From the IMG/VR virus record IMGVR_UViG_3300029915_000731, positions 1 through 64,000 of that record: a stretch of 64,000 bases of DNA. One strand, 5' to 3'. Source of the stretch: a virus. The notes beneath the pieces are model-generated. The model ran no database searches. It worked only from the letters and a program-made list of their open reading frames with translations, and had not been told where the DNA came from. A program made the translations under genes and the position numbers. Position 1 is the stretch's first letter. Each line of letters opens with the position of its first letter. Of this stretch, positions 13,281-21,591 are shown piece after piece.

Positions 13281-14528
13281 CTAACCTACTACTCTCCCAT
13301 GATTGGATAGTTGAAATCCACATTTAGGGCAGAGGATTAGTGTTGCCTGTCGCTTCTGCTCTTCATCCAAAATGGTAAGCTTATTCAATTCCTCTCGGGC
13401 AGCTCCCAGTTCCACCTCATTATCAGAGAGTTCTTTGGCCTTACCCGCCACCCGACTACGGTAAACAATCGCCGCACTCAAGTACCTAATACTGATTTGC
13501 GCGTCGGTTGCCTTTTTGGTATCGCGATCAAGTACACTTAAAATGCAATCAAGCCGCTTTTCATACTCCTCTGAAGAGGTCTTCCGGTTACTCAAGATAA
13601 ACAGTAGCCCATTGACACTCTTCTGCTTTCTGAATGCGATGATTAACTCTGACCAGTCAGCGGCGATGCCGTCAAAATGGGACTCCAACCCCTCTAACTT
13701 TGACTCCTTCCGTTGCAGCCAAGTATGGTACAAAAGCGATTTCTCCGCCTGATTGAGGTACTGTATTTGCTGGTACAGGCTCTGACCCTCGGTTAGTTCC
13801 GGGAGTACACAGGACTTGAGAATGCGAACGATGGGAATAAGCTTTCGGCGAAGACTCAATACGGTGAGGAGTGCCCCCAGCTTACCCTCCACCTCACGGG
13901 CGCTAGCCTCTAACGTATGTAGCGTCCCTGCCAACTCATCTGCTCTCTGGGAAAGAGGGAGCAACTTGGCTTTGCGCTCCTCAGCATCTCTAATCTCTAT
14001 GGAAAGAGTCTTAGCCTCGCTGTTCTTACTAGCAACCCGGGAGTTGGCTTCTTTCTTTCCCGCGTCTAACTTCTCCGTACTGGAGAACGCTCCGATGATG
14101 GCATTCAATTCAGTCGGTTTATAGCGGTCGGAGTCAATCAGGAACTGAGCCTTGTTCTGCTCTGCGAATATGGGATCAATTGAGTAGTCCCCAATCTCCA
14201 CTTCACCAAACTTTAATGCGGCTACCTCATCGGGAATTTTTCGATTGAGGCTGGTATATGGCTTGCCATGGTCGATGACATAAGTGGTGCTCCCCCCCTT
14301 TTTACGGGAGGCTTCAACACAATGACCATCAACATCAACTGAAAGCTCCATAGGTTCCGGCTGATTGTTTCTGATGTACTCCTCAGGAAGGTCATTACGC
14401 AGTAAGCCCCTCAACGCCCGGAAGGTTGCAGACTTACCCTTATTAGAGGGGCCGACGATGACGGTTAATTTGTCGATAGAAATTTCAAACTCACCCCATG
14501 GCTGAAAATTCTTACCTTTGAAGAGCAT
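13281..14528 (-). CDS. SbcC/Rad50-like N-terminal half protein ending at a zinc hook
   Basis: 415 residues from ATG 14528, chosen because AAGGAGAT precedes it. Walker A GPSNKGKS is at 26-33 with the AAA_23-type FEISIDKLTVIVG strand, a Q-loop-like FAEQNKAQFL near 125, then long coiled coil. The chain ends 13 residues after CPKCG (Cys400, Cys403). Full Rad50/SbcC proteins continue through a second coil to the ABC signature and Walker B. Those are absent here and not seen nearby. Either the protein works as a half unit or another protein completes it. Confidence 0.78.
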   Translation of the reverse strand: MLFKGKNFQPWGEFEISIDKLTVIVGPSNKGKSATFRALRGLLRNDLPEEYIRNNQPEPMELSVDVDGHCVEASRKKGGSTTYVIDHGKPYTSLNRKIPDEVAALKFGEVEIGDYSIDPIFAEQNKAQFLIDSDRYKPTELNAIIGAFSSTEKLDAGKKEANSRVASKNSEAKTLSIEIRDAEERKAKLLPLSQRADELAGTLHTLEASAREVEGKLGALLTVLSLRRKLIPIVRILKSCVLPELTEGQSLYQQIQYLNQAEKSLLYHTWLQRKESKLEGLESHFDGIAADWSELIIAFRKQKSVNGLLFILSNRKTSSEEYEKRLDCILSVLDRDTKKATDAQISIRYLSAAIVYRSRVAGKAKELSDNEVELGAAREELNKLTILDEEQKRQATLILCPKCGFQLSNHGRVVG

Positions 14529-14550
14529 CGGAAATCTCCTTAAAACACGG

Positions 14551-14576
14551 GGGTGCATACCGAAGTACACACCCCT
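14551..14576 (-). terminator. UUCG-tetraloop hairpin between recA-like and sbcC-like genes
   Basis: An 11-bp stem (two G-U pairs on the minus strand) closed by a TTCG loop, followed by CGTGTTTT. A strong attenuator or terminator that would reduce reading from the recombinase gene into the SbcC-like gene. Confidence 0.7.
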
Positions 14577-14587
14577 TAATCCCAGAA

Positions 14588-15925
14588 TTATTCTTCTTCG
14601 ACTTCTTCGAACGCTCTACGGGCTTGGCTGGTGAGGTCAACAACCTCAACCCCAGATTCGTTCTCCTCGTCCATGACTGAGACATGGCTCTCACTCAGAG
14701 CGTCCATCTCTTCCTTGGTGAGGCTGGCGTTAAAGCGACCTGAGTCATCGGCTTCCAGCCGCTCAATCAGCAGCGCCTTCAGTCGTGGGTAGATTTCAGG
14801 GTTCTCGCGAATGACGAAGTCCTCCACCAATTCTTTCTTGTTGGCGTAGGTGATAATCGCGTCGTCCTTTGAGTTACCGATAACCCACTTACCTCCGGTA
14901 AAGCCAACTAGGTCATAGGTACATGCCAAGTCGCGGATGCTCATCTTCTCGTCTATGCCGTAGCCAGGACGGATGTAGATGAAGCCCTCGCGGTAGCCCC
15001 CACCCGTAATCTTATTCTTCAGGGTGCGGATACGTACCTTGTTGGCGGTGGGGAATGTCTTCGCTTCAGCTCCTGCTGGCTGGATGAGAAGGAAGTCTTC
15101 CTTGTCCTGTGGCATCTTCTTCCAATCCCACGGGCGGAGTTCCTTGTTCATCGTCAACTCAAGCATTGTTGCTGGAGCGAAGCGACCCATGCGGCCACCA
15201 GGAAGGGAGTAGATGCGATTGGTGTAGCTGTACTGAGTCGCACGCATGGCTTCAGGGCTGTCGTCAATGCGGTCGCGGGTCTGATTGACCATGAACAGAC
15301 CACCATCGTACTTCCTTAAGAAGGGGTTCAGAGTTGTGTAGAAGGTAGCAATAGCCTTGGCGTGCTTACCGTAGTTGGCCTTGAATACCTTCTTGGCCAT
15401 GATGTCCTTCTCGTCTACCAATTGCTGCATGTAGGGTATCGAGTCACATATGACGAAGCGGGTTCCACCTTTGAGGGTGGTCAGAATGTCCGCCATTGCA
15501 GTGTCAATGGAGTCGGGCTTTTTGAACAGGGTCATCTCCGGGTCGAGTCCGAGGAGGGTGTTGTAGCTGGTGGTGCCAGTACCTTCAAAGTCGAAGAAAC
15601 CAACAGGCTCTCCGGTAAACTTCTGGAACTGGGCGGCGATATAGAGGATGACAGTGGACTTACCCGTCCCCTCATCTCCGTGAATCTGGAACACACGACC
15701 ATTGAAGGAGATGCCACCCAGCTTGAGTACATTGTCAAACACAATGTGACCGTAGGGGATGGTGGCCTCTTTGAAGTCGGATTCGACCAGTTGATAGTCT
15801 CCTTTGAAGGAGGCACGGGTCTTCAGGAAAGCCTCACGACGTTGTTCAACTGTCCAGTTGCGGGAAGAACCCTTCGGCTCTTCTGTAGATTCTTTCTTTG
15901 CATTCTTCGGCGTAGCTTTTGCCAT
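14588..15925 (-). CDS. RecA/UvsX-like recombinase
   Basis: 445 residues from ATG 15925, preceded by CTGGAG; an in-frame GTG at 15943 is less likely. Walker A GDEGTGKST lies at about 83-91, a Walker B-like strand RFVICDSIP near 155, and FMVNQTRDRIDD near 213 in place of the RecA L2 region. A long acidic C-terminus (EEVEEE end) is typical of regulated recombinases. It coats single-stranded DNA and drives strand exchange. It is flanked by end-processing, junction-nuclease and SSB genes. Confidence 0.85.
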   Translation of the reverse strand: MAKATPKNAKKESTEEPKGSSRNWTVEQRREAFLKTRASFKGDYQLVESDFKEATIPYGHIVFDNVLKLGGISFNGRVFQIHGDEGTGKSTVILYIAAQFQKFTGEPVGFFDFEGTGTTSYNTLLGLDPEMTLFKKPDSIDTAMADILTTLKGGTRFVICDSIPYMQQLVDEKDIMAKKVFKANYGKHAKAIATFYTTLNPFLRKYDGGLFMVNQTRDRIDDSPEAMRATQYSYTNRIYSLPGGRMGRFAPATMLELTMNKELRPWDWKKMPQDKEDFLLIQPAGAEAKTFPTANKVRIRTLKNKITGGGYREGFIYIRPGYGIDEKMSIRDLACTYDLVGFTGGKWVIGNSKDDAIITYANKKELVEDFVIRENPEIYPRLKALLIERLEADDSGRFNASLTKEEMDALSESHVSVMDEENESGVEVVDLTSQARRAFEEVEEE

Positions 15926-16006
15926 GTAGTTCTCCAGTTTCACGCTTATTCAGCTATATGCACAATGTGCTGACTGATGCGTTTTAGGTAACACAGTTAA
16001 ATACTG

Positions 16007-16819
16007 CTAGATCGTGAAATCGACCCTAGATAGTTTCTTCTTGGGGTTGGTGGCGTCTTTAGACATCACCCCATAGGTACTCTTTTGGTACGTCGTCCAG
16101 TATTCAGGGTGGTGGAGTACACCTTCGACAACAAGGTGGGCTCGTTTACCTTTTCCTTTTACTTTTTGAGTGGCATCGCATAGTCTGATTTTGACGTTAT
16201 TAGGAACATCTTCTATACGCCCCATGAGGAGTGCGCTAGTCCATCGCGCCATCATCATGAGTAGCACTCCGTCGCAAGCGTCAGTATCCATTTCTGGGAA
16301 CCTGTCTTTGTTAACAAAAGTCAATGCCTTTGCAATGTTCTCTTTTTTATTCCCTGACCCAGTTTTAGTTAATCCCATCAAAGATCGAAGGGTGCTGGCG
16401 TTCACAAATAGAATGTGGGCGGGAGCACTCTTGTGGAGTGGGGAGTCTTCTGCAAAGAATTGGGTGAGTGCCCCGTTTCTAGACCCGCTCAAAAAATCGT
16501 TCCTTGGGGTTGCCGCCTCGAAGCATAGTAATAACCCTGCGCCCTCTTCCAGTAGTGAACAGACCACAGGGGTACAGATTTCAGCTAAAAGTCCCTTGCC
16601 TGTTAAATTACTACGTATCCAAACGGGGGCTATGGGACTGGTGGCTTGTGGTTTAACACTCCCCACCTTGATTACCTCAAACCCAGTCTCAGTCACGACG
16701 CCTACGGCATACCCTGAACGGGATGTACTTAAATCCAAGCCAACAACCACCCACGAGTTGTAGGAGAGGGGGGCGGGAAGGTTTATCAATACCTCTTTTT
16801 TAATCTTCTTCTTAGCCAT
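16007..16819 (-). CDS. RuvC/RNase H-fold junction nuclease-like protein
   Basis: 270 residues. VVVGLDLSTSRSGYAV near 25-40 gives the first catalytic Asp, LLLCFEAAT near 97 the Glu, and DTDACDGVLLM near 178 the C-terminal Asp pair, with a Lys-rich tail. This is the order of the RuvC-type RNase H fold. A Holliday-junction or branched-DNA nuclease role fits the recombination neighbours. The start follows the upstream stop within a few bases (GGTATTAAGAGAT), so the two genes are cotranslated. Confidence 0.75.
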   Translation of the reverse strand: MAKKKIKKEVLINLPAPLSYNSWVVVGLDLSTSRSGYAVGVVTETGFEVIKVGSVKPQATSPIAPVWIRSNLTGKGLLAEICTPVVCSLLEEGAGLLLCFEAATPRNDFLSGSRNGALTQFFAEDSPLHKSAPAHILFVNASTLRSLMGLTKTGSGNKKENIAKALTFVNKDRFPEMDTDACDGVLLMMMARWTSALLMGRIEDVPNNVKIRLCDATQKVKGKGKRAHLVVEGVLHHPEYWTTYQKSTYGVMSKDATNPKKKLSRVDFTI

Positions 16820-16824
16820 ATCTC

Positions 16825-17556
16825 TTAATACCCGTTTTCGTCTACAACCACGATGGAAAATCCAGCTTCGGCGACTCGGGCTTTCTCGTGCTCAAGGGCA
16901 TCCTGCTTGATAACGAGCAGCCAAGCGATGAATCTCCCACCTTCGTACTTTGCACGATAGCCACATGCCTTTATCTTGTCGTTGAGACCTCTATCACCGA
17001 CCGCCTTTACGTAGATGCTGGGTGTCTGAGCACTTTTAACGACCTCATTGATGTCATAGTTGCTGAGGACACGGAACATAGTCATAACATCAAACACAGC
17101 CCGGTGGGGAAATGGGTTCAAGAAACCGTGCTCCACAGCAAGGTAAGGCAGATGTCGGCTTCTTATCCCCTTGGGGAGGGGGATGTCGGCAGAGGTGTCA
17201 ATCCAGACCTTATCCTCTGCGAACTCGATGTTGTGCTTCTTGATCCACGCTTTTAGGAACCCGTGGTCGAAGGGGGCGTTATGGGCACAGATATAGTCGG
17301 CCTGTTGATACATGGCTAGAACTTGCTTGAGGGCTCGTTCTGAATCGTGTCCATACTTATCACAAACCAATGTATTGAGCCCGGTGATTTCAGCAGCCAC
17401 CTCGCCAAAAGGGGTGTCCCCCGTCTTCACCAAAAATCCCATAAGTTTGACGGGGGCTTGCAGGTCGGTATCCCAGAGGATAGCTCCTACTTCAGTAACT
17501 ACATCAACGGCGGATTCGAGGCCAGTAGTCTCGAAGTCAATTCCCAATAGCAACAA
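16825..17556 (-). CDS. DnaQ-like 3'-5' exonuclease (DEDDh)
   Basis: 243 residues. Exo I DFETTG (7-12), Exo II AHNAPFDHGF near 95, Exo III HRAVFDV near 152 with the DEDDh histidine. A C-terminal extension of about 75 residues (YVKAVGDRGLNDKIKACGY onward) may be a recognition domain. The start is TTG 17556 with GGGAGG at good distance. Likely proofreading or end trimming; no polymerase is visible in this window. Confidence 0.85.
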   Translation of the reverse strand: MLLLGIDFETTGLESAVDVVTEVGAILWDTDLQAPVKLMGFLVKTGDTPFGEVAAEITGLNTLVCDKYGHDSERALKQVLAMYQQADYICAHNAPFDHGFLKAWIKKHNIEFAEDKVWIDTSADIPLPKGIRSRHLPYLAVEHGFLNPFPHRAVFDVMTMFRVLSNYDINEVVKSAQTPSIYVKAVGDRGLNDKIKACGYRAKYEGGRFIAWLLVIKQDALEHEKARVAEAGFSIVVVDENGY

Positions 17557-17632
17557 TGTATTCCTCCCGATTAGCCTTCAACCAATTGCAACAGACACAC
17601 AATAACTGATACTCGTCGGTTACAGAATTCAA
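17537..17632 (-). CDS. 31-residue Cys-rich peptide overlapping the exonuclease start
   Basis: TTG 17632 with GGAGAG upstream, ending at TGA 17537 inside the first codons of the exonuclease gene. YQLLCVCCNWLKANREE resembles the zinc-binding C-terminal end of some HNH proteins, so it may be a remnant. Coupling to the exonuclease is possible. Confidence 0.4.
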   Translation of the reverse strand: MNSVTDEYQLLCVCCNWLKANREEYIVAIGN

Positions 17633-17659
17633 TATTTTAATCTCTCCAGAACTAAAAAT

Positions 17660-17683
17660 GGGTGGGGGTGTGAACCCCCACCC
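17660..17683 (-). terminator. Strong terminator after the SSB-like gene
   Basis: GGGTGGGGGT pairs with ACCCCCACCC around four bases, followed by ATTTTTAG on the minus strand. It isolates the SSB-like gene from the exonuclease operon. Confidence 0.85.
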
Positions 17684-17702
17684 CAGATTTAACTCACCCA
17701 AA

Positions 17703-18515
17703 CTACAGGTCATCTATGTCGTTGAGTGCGGCGTCTTCCGCTGTGGTTGGGATACCTGCAAGCAGGGCCTTCCATTCAAGCAGGGTAGCGACCTTACCGA
17801 GTTTCCCGATAAGCTTCTTGCCACCATCCTTGACAAACTTCTGTGCGGCGGCTTCAACTTCAGCCTTCAGAGCCGGGTTGACAGTCCAACGTGCCTTTGG
17901 AGACTTGAGCGTGAACTCGTATCCGATGCCGTTGTCTTTCTTCGCCATCACCATGTCAATGTCATACGGAGTGGCTTCTTCCGGTGCTAGGTTCGAGACC
18001 GAACGGTAGTTGGCACGGGATAGGTCAACATAACCAACTTCCCATTCAATCGGGGCACCCTTCTCATAGCCGCCTGTGGTGGGGTCCGCATTGAGGTAGA
18101 GCACAGCGAGAGCAACAACGTGGAGCTGGCCATCTTCGCCGATCTTCTGGCAGCAATAACCCGGCTCGTCGCCCTTACCCAAACAACGGTAGGTACCCTT
18201 CTTGTCCTTCAACTCCAAGAAGTGATTCTTCGCCGACTTCGGCTTCATGATAGACTCAGGAAGCAGAGCGAAGCGGACTACGCGGTTCTTTTCAGCACGG
18301 ATGCGGTTGAGCCCGTCACCCTTGGCCATTAGTTTCTTTTCGCCGAATCCTACATCAAGGTCATCATCGACGGAAGCGGGGGTGTGAGCGGGTGTTTTAG
18401 CTACTTGCTGTACGGGTTCATCGAGATCATCAGTCTGAGCAGCGGTGGTTTTAACGGTGGTCGCTGAGGTTGTGACCACATCATCTAATTCGTCATCAAA
18501 TGATTGGATTGGCAT
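17703..18515 (-). CDS. Probable single-stranded DNA-binding protein (gp32-type role)
   Basis: 270 residues. An acidic Thr-rich leader (1-50) precedes a core with YRCLGKGDEPGYCCQ, a Cys cluster like the zinc-bearing OB folds of phage SSBs, then VVALAVLYLNAD and WEVGYVDLSRANY strands. The C-terminus ends in an acidic tip (AALNDIDDL), as SSBs use to call partners. It sits with recombinase, exonuclease and HU-like genes, has its own terminator, and an upstream repeat array suitable for self-regulation. Assignment by architecture and context. Confidence 0.6.
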   Translation of the reverse strand: MPIQSFDDELDDVVTTSATTVKTTAAQTDDLDEPVQQVAKTPAHTPASVDDDLDVGFGEKKLMAKGDGLNRIRAEKNRVVRFALLPESIMKPKSAKNHFLELKDKKGTYRCLGKGDEPGYCCQKIGEDGQLHVVALAVLYLNADPTTGGYEKGAPIEWEVGYVDLSRANYRSVSNLAPEEATPYDIDMVMAKKDNGIGYEFTLKSPKARWTVNPALKAEVEAAAQKFVKDGGKKLIGKLGKVATLLEWKALLAGIPTTAEDAALNDIDDL

Positions 18516-18530
18516 TATATTTTCCTTTTA

Positions 18531-18558
18531 GTTTCGAGTTTCGAGTTTCGAGTTTCGA
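18531..18558 (-). repeat. Four tandem heptamers just before the SSB-like ribosome site
   Basis: Plus strand (GTTTCGA)x4; in the mRNA TCGAAAC x4, directly followed by AAAAGGAAAATATA and the start codon. An unpaired, repetitive leader of this kind resembles the T4 gene 32 translational operator in position and composition. Confidence 0.8.
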
Positions 18559-18587
18559 GTTTTTGGAGCGTTGTGTTACTTTACTAG

Positions 18588-18619
18588 CTTCAGCCGAACA
18601 AAGAGATTATGACTCCAAC
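18588..18619 (-). promoter_or_regulatory. Conserved -10-like box plus 5' hairpin, copy A
   Basis: Minus strand GTTGGAGTCATAATC followed by CTCTTTG..CGGCTGAAG, a small stem-loop (CTTT/GAAG type). Nearly identical to copy B at 21592-21622 and matching plus-strand copies at 41817 and 59747. It lies about 70 bases before the SSB-like start. Confidence 0.6.
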
Positions 18620-18647
18620 GGACTAATACTCCATATTGGCCTCATAG

Positions 18648-18959
18648 TTAATTTGTTTTGCTCAACTTTCGAAGGGTACCTAGAGAGGTGAACCTAACTT
18701 TTCTCTTTTCAGAAATGTGTTTGAGTTCCCCTGTAAACGGGATTACCCGCATCGTAGGGGGGGTGTGTTTTACTGTGAATTTCCCGAGGCTGTTTAACTT
18801 CATTGAAAAGTTGTCAAGGCTCAAGTTATCAACGAGGGTCTCCTCGATGCAGGAGATAATTGTGTTAGTAATAAACTCAGCCTCTTTTTTGGTGTCCAGT
18901 TTAAGGGCTTCCTTTACCTTCTGTACTAACAACTCTCGACCTATACGCGAATTGGACAT
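18648..18959 (-). CDS. HU/IHF-like DNA-binding protein
   Basis: 103 residues. The first 50 form the two-helix dimer part (GRELLVQKVKEALKLDTKKE, then FITNTIISCIEETL), then SLDNFSMKLNSLGKFTVKHT matches the LxGFGxF-type turn before the DNA arms, and VRFTSLGTLRKL closes the domain. Length fits the family. It would bend and compact phage DNA. Stop and start are clear, with GTATTAG about 35 bases upstream. Confidence 0.75.
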   Translation of the reverse strand: MSNSRIGRELLVQKVKEALKLDTKKEAEFITNTIISCIEETLVDNLSLDNFSMKLNSLGKFTVKHTPPTMRVIPFTGELKHISEKRKVRFTSLGTLRKLSKTN

Positions 18960-19040
18960 TAATCAAACCTCGGGTGCTGAACCACTTTCATCTCTCTAAT
19001 ACTAGGTTTGATAGTATTTTTCCCATTTACAAGCATAAAA

Positions 19041-19064
19041 AGAGCCCCGGTTGCCCGGGACTCT
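19041..19064 (-). terminator. Terminator after the outer-membrane-like gene
   Basis: AGAGTCCCGG pairs with CCGGGGCTCT (one mismatch) on the minus strand and is followed by TTTTTATG. Confidence 0.8.
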
Positions 19065-19098
19065 AAGTCCTGTACAAATGAATTAAGGTATGAGGTAG

Positions 19099-19704
19099 TT
19101 ACAGGACAATCTTGATGCCAGCCGTTGCACCAACAGTCATCTGGCGCGTCTTCTCCGGCACGTTACTGTCGAGCAAAATACCCCCAATTGCACGGATGTG
19201 CTTCGTGACGAATACTTCAGCATTGACGTTGCCGATACGCTCGTTAGTAACCGCATCCTTACCCGGAAGTAGGTAGGTGGCAATCACGCGGAACTTACTG
19301 GTCTGATAACCTGCACCGACGAATGGGTGGACGCCTTGGAAGCTGTTCACACCCTTGCTCTTAAGGTCAACGCTATTAACCGTCGAATCGACGCCAGCTC
19401 CACCAAGGAAGTGGTTAAAGACCTTGAGGTAGCCAGCGGCCTGAGTGTCAAAGGTGTAACCCTGCCCGGTTACAGCATTATTGGCCGTGTTAAAAGTCGT
19501 ATGGGCGTCCAACAGAAGGTACTTCGTGCTTGATTCGAGGCCGCCTCCAACTGTGTAGTTCGGGTTGGTCTTGTCCACTGTTGAGACAGCCGCACTTTGG
19601 ATTCCAACACCTGCGGTAGCGTATGGGGCGAAGGCACCGTTCTGTGCGACGGCGGCACCTACCACCAAAGTTAGGACAGCTAACAGCATTGCAAATCTCT
19701 TCAT
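19099..19704 (-). CDS. Secreted outer-membrane beta-barrel-like protein
   Basis: 201 residues from ATG 19704 (TTGGAG upstream). Cleavable signal peptide (MKRF, hydrophobic core, cut near AVA-QNG). The mature part alternates short amphipathic strands with Gly/Asn/Ser turns (YATAGVGIQ, YTVGGGLE, HPFVGAGYQ, RVIATYLLPG, TVGATAGIKIVL), as in eight-stranded barrels. Phage outer-membrane proteins such as lambda Lom alter the infected cell surface. It has its own terminator and a GTATTAG motif upstream. Confidence 0.6.
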   Translation of the reverse strand: MKRFAMLLAVLTLVVGAAVAQNGAFAPYATAGVGIQSAAVSTVDKTNPNYTVGGGLESSTKYLLLDAHTTFNTANNAVTGQGYTFDTQAAGYLKVFNHFLGGAGVDSTVNSVDLKSKGVNSFQGVHPFVGAGYQTSKFRVIATYLLPGKDAVTNERIGNVNAEVFVTKHIRAIGGILLDSNVPEKTRQMTVGATAGIKIVL

Positions 19705-19754
19705 GAATATCTCCAAGGAGCTTGATTAGCTCACTCTGACCTAATACTGGGTTT

Positions 19755-20552
19755 TTAGGTTTTTGGGGTTTTGGTGTCCCATATTTTAGAGACTCGAAAA
19801 GCGCATAAGTAGGGGTCGTACTGAAGGTTTCGCCACTGAGATAGTGTATATAGGGTATCGTGAACCTTGGTTACGTCAAGGGTAAGTCGAGTGAATACTT
19901 TAATCTTCGAAGGCGAGAAAAACACATCCGCCTTCCTGAGGGTGTCCTTATCCTGAGTACCCTTGATGAAGGTGTATCCACGTAAGTCTTTGTAGAGACA
20001 ATGGAGACGGTAAGCGGGCTCAACACCCCGCTTCATCCACCCAATGGGGTCTTCCCATGGTTCAGGCCACCGCTTAAACTCTTCGGGGGCGTCCCCACAG
20101 AGTAAACCAACTGCTGTCCAAACTGCTACTCGGAGGTCTAGTACTTCCTCGGAGGCTAGTATATCCGCCGTTCGTTGAATCAGGACTTTATCCGGTTTAT
20201 CCAACTTCAAGAGGGTGGCGGAGTACCGTACTATCGCATTCGCCCCGGAGCTGCCCTTCTCGATTGGGTCGAGTGACCAAAGTCCGACGTTAGTTCTGAG
20301 ATTGGGGGAGACATCGAGCATCCGGCTGGATGCAATTTGAAACAGATGGGTGCTGTTCTCCGCGAGGAGTTCGGAATCGGTCAAAGAAGCCACTGACTGG
20401 CATCGAGTGTCGAGAAGCTGTTCAACAAACCGTACCTGGGCGGGGTCGTCCCCCACCAGTACGGTATACCGCTTCGGCTTCTTCTCTAGCAGAGAGGGAA
20501 CCGGAGGGAACTCGGATACTCTAACGCCAGCCCGTAGCTTATCTTGACTCAT
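19755..20552 (-). CDS. Hypothetical protein, 265 residues
   Basis: Soluble, mixed alpha/beta, with a YTVLVGDDPAQVRFVEQLL opening and a Trp-rich WPEPWEDPIGWMKRG segment near 165. The size and a nucleotide-fold-like beginning would allow a clamp-loader-delta-like role, but there is no motif to prove it. GTATTAT lies 10 bases before ATG 20552. Function unknown. Confidence 0.65.
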   Translation of the reverse strand: MSQDKLRAGVRVSEFPPVPSLLEKKPKRYTVLVGDDPAQVRFVEQLLDTRCQSVASLTDSELLAENSTHLFQIASSRMLDVSPNLRTNVGLWSLDPIEKGSSGANAIVRYSATLLKLDKPDKVLIQRTADILASEEVLDLRVAVWTAVGLLCGDAPEEFKRWPEPWEDPIGWMKRGVEPAYRLHCLYKDLRGYTFIKGTQDKDTLRKADVFFSPSKIKVFTRLTLDVTKVHDTLYTLSQWRNLQYDPYLCAFRVSKIWDTKTPKT

Positions 20553-20574
20553 ACCAAGATAATACTCTCTATTG

Positions 20575-20817
20575 TTAGAGCTTCGCCTTTAGGTCGGCTT
20601 CCAGACGGACAACTTCCGCCTCAGCCAACGCCAGCTCAACCTGAGCCTTTGCTTTTAGTGATGCGAAGACCACCTTAGCCTTGGCAACCTCTAGTTGGAC
20701 ATCCGCCTCCAACGTGGGGATGGCAGCCTTCAGCTTAGCTTCCAGTGCCTTAAACGACCCCTCTATGGTGGACAACTCCCCACTCAGGAACCACTTTGCG
20801 ATCAGCTTCTTGAACAT
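20575..20817 (-). CDS. Ala/Lys/Glu-rich coiled-coil protein
   Basis: 80 residues from ATG 20817 (TTGGAGG upstream; the frame extends to 20880 without a site). After an amphipathic FKKLIAKWFLSGE start, the rest is an uninterrupted heptad helix (LEAKLKAAIPTLEADVQLEV and on). Could anchor to the membrane by the first helix. Role unknown. Confidence 0.65.
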   Translation of the reverse strand: MFKKLIAKWFLSGELSTIEGSFKALEAKLKAAIPTLEADVQLEVAKAKVVFASLKAKAQVELALAEAEVVRLEADLKAKL

Positions 20818-20876
20818 TTTTGTAACCTCCAACCCAACTCTGGGTCTACTACAGATTTGCGTAGTTAAAACTTCGT

Positions 20877-21575
20877 TCATCCCATCATACTTAACTTAGG
20901 CTTGGCCGACTGGAAATTGGCATGAGCCTTGGTCATATCTTCTACAAACTCAGATGCGTCCATGAGGTGGAGCAGCACTCGCTTACCCAGAGGGGTGATA
21001 CTCAGCCCCTCTTCTTCGGTTTCGATGATACCGTACCCTGTCCCAACAATCGCGATGGATTCGACTAGTTTCTTCATGATACTACGAATTTGCTGGGCTC
21101 GTTTCTCTTCGGGAATCTCGGTGCCATCCGGGTTGGTCAGTTTCAGGTGAATAGCCTTCTCCAGCGGTTCCACCAGATAATCGTGCTGGGGGTGCTCCAA
21201 CTCTGAGAGGAGGAGAATCAAGAGCTGCCGCATGACTGTTCCGAACTCCGGGTGGAGGTGCTTTACCTGCTCTATAATCAGCTCACCGACCAGCAGGGTG
21301 ACACCGAAGGTGGCACCCCATTTAGATGCGTTAGTCAATTCAGGACGAGCGGAGAATTCTGAGAGTGAGGGATAGTTAGCATACTTGGTCAGGAGCCGCT
21401 TCTCTCTCTCCATGAACTCCTCTGCACATTCAAGGAGTTGGTTTTGAGTGGCCTCAGATGGAAGTAGCCCATCACAGGCAAGCGAGAGCATCTCCGCTCT
21501 CGCTTGATGGGATACTGTTTTTTGAATAAAAAGCACCTTTTTTAGGTCGTCTATACTTTGTATGGGTACAATCAT
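20877..21575 (-). CDS. Hypothetical helical protein under the conserved hairpin leader
   Basis: 232 residues, mainly helical, with a hydrophobic but probably buried stretch ATFGVTLLVGELIIEQVKHL. It carries the closest copy of the conserved promoter-hairpin motif (21592-21622), 17 bases before its ATG, plus a GTATTAG at 8 bases. The strong signals suggest an abundantly made protein. Family not recognised. Confidence 0.7.
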   Translation of the reverse strand: MIVPIQSIDDLKKVLFIQKTVSHQARAEMLSLACDGLLPSEATQNQLLECAEEFMEREKRLLTKYANYPSLSEFSARPELTNASKWGATFGVTLLVGELIIEQVKHLHPEFGTVMRQLLILLLSELEHPQHDYLVEPLEKAIHLKLTNPDGTEIPEEKRAQQIRSIMKKLVESIAIVGTGYGIIETEEEGLSITPLGKRVLLHLMDASEFVEDMTKAHANFQSAKPKLSMMG

Positions 21576-21591
21576 GACATCTAATACCTAT

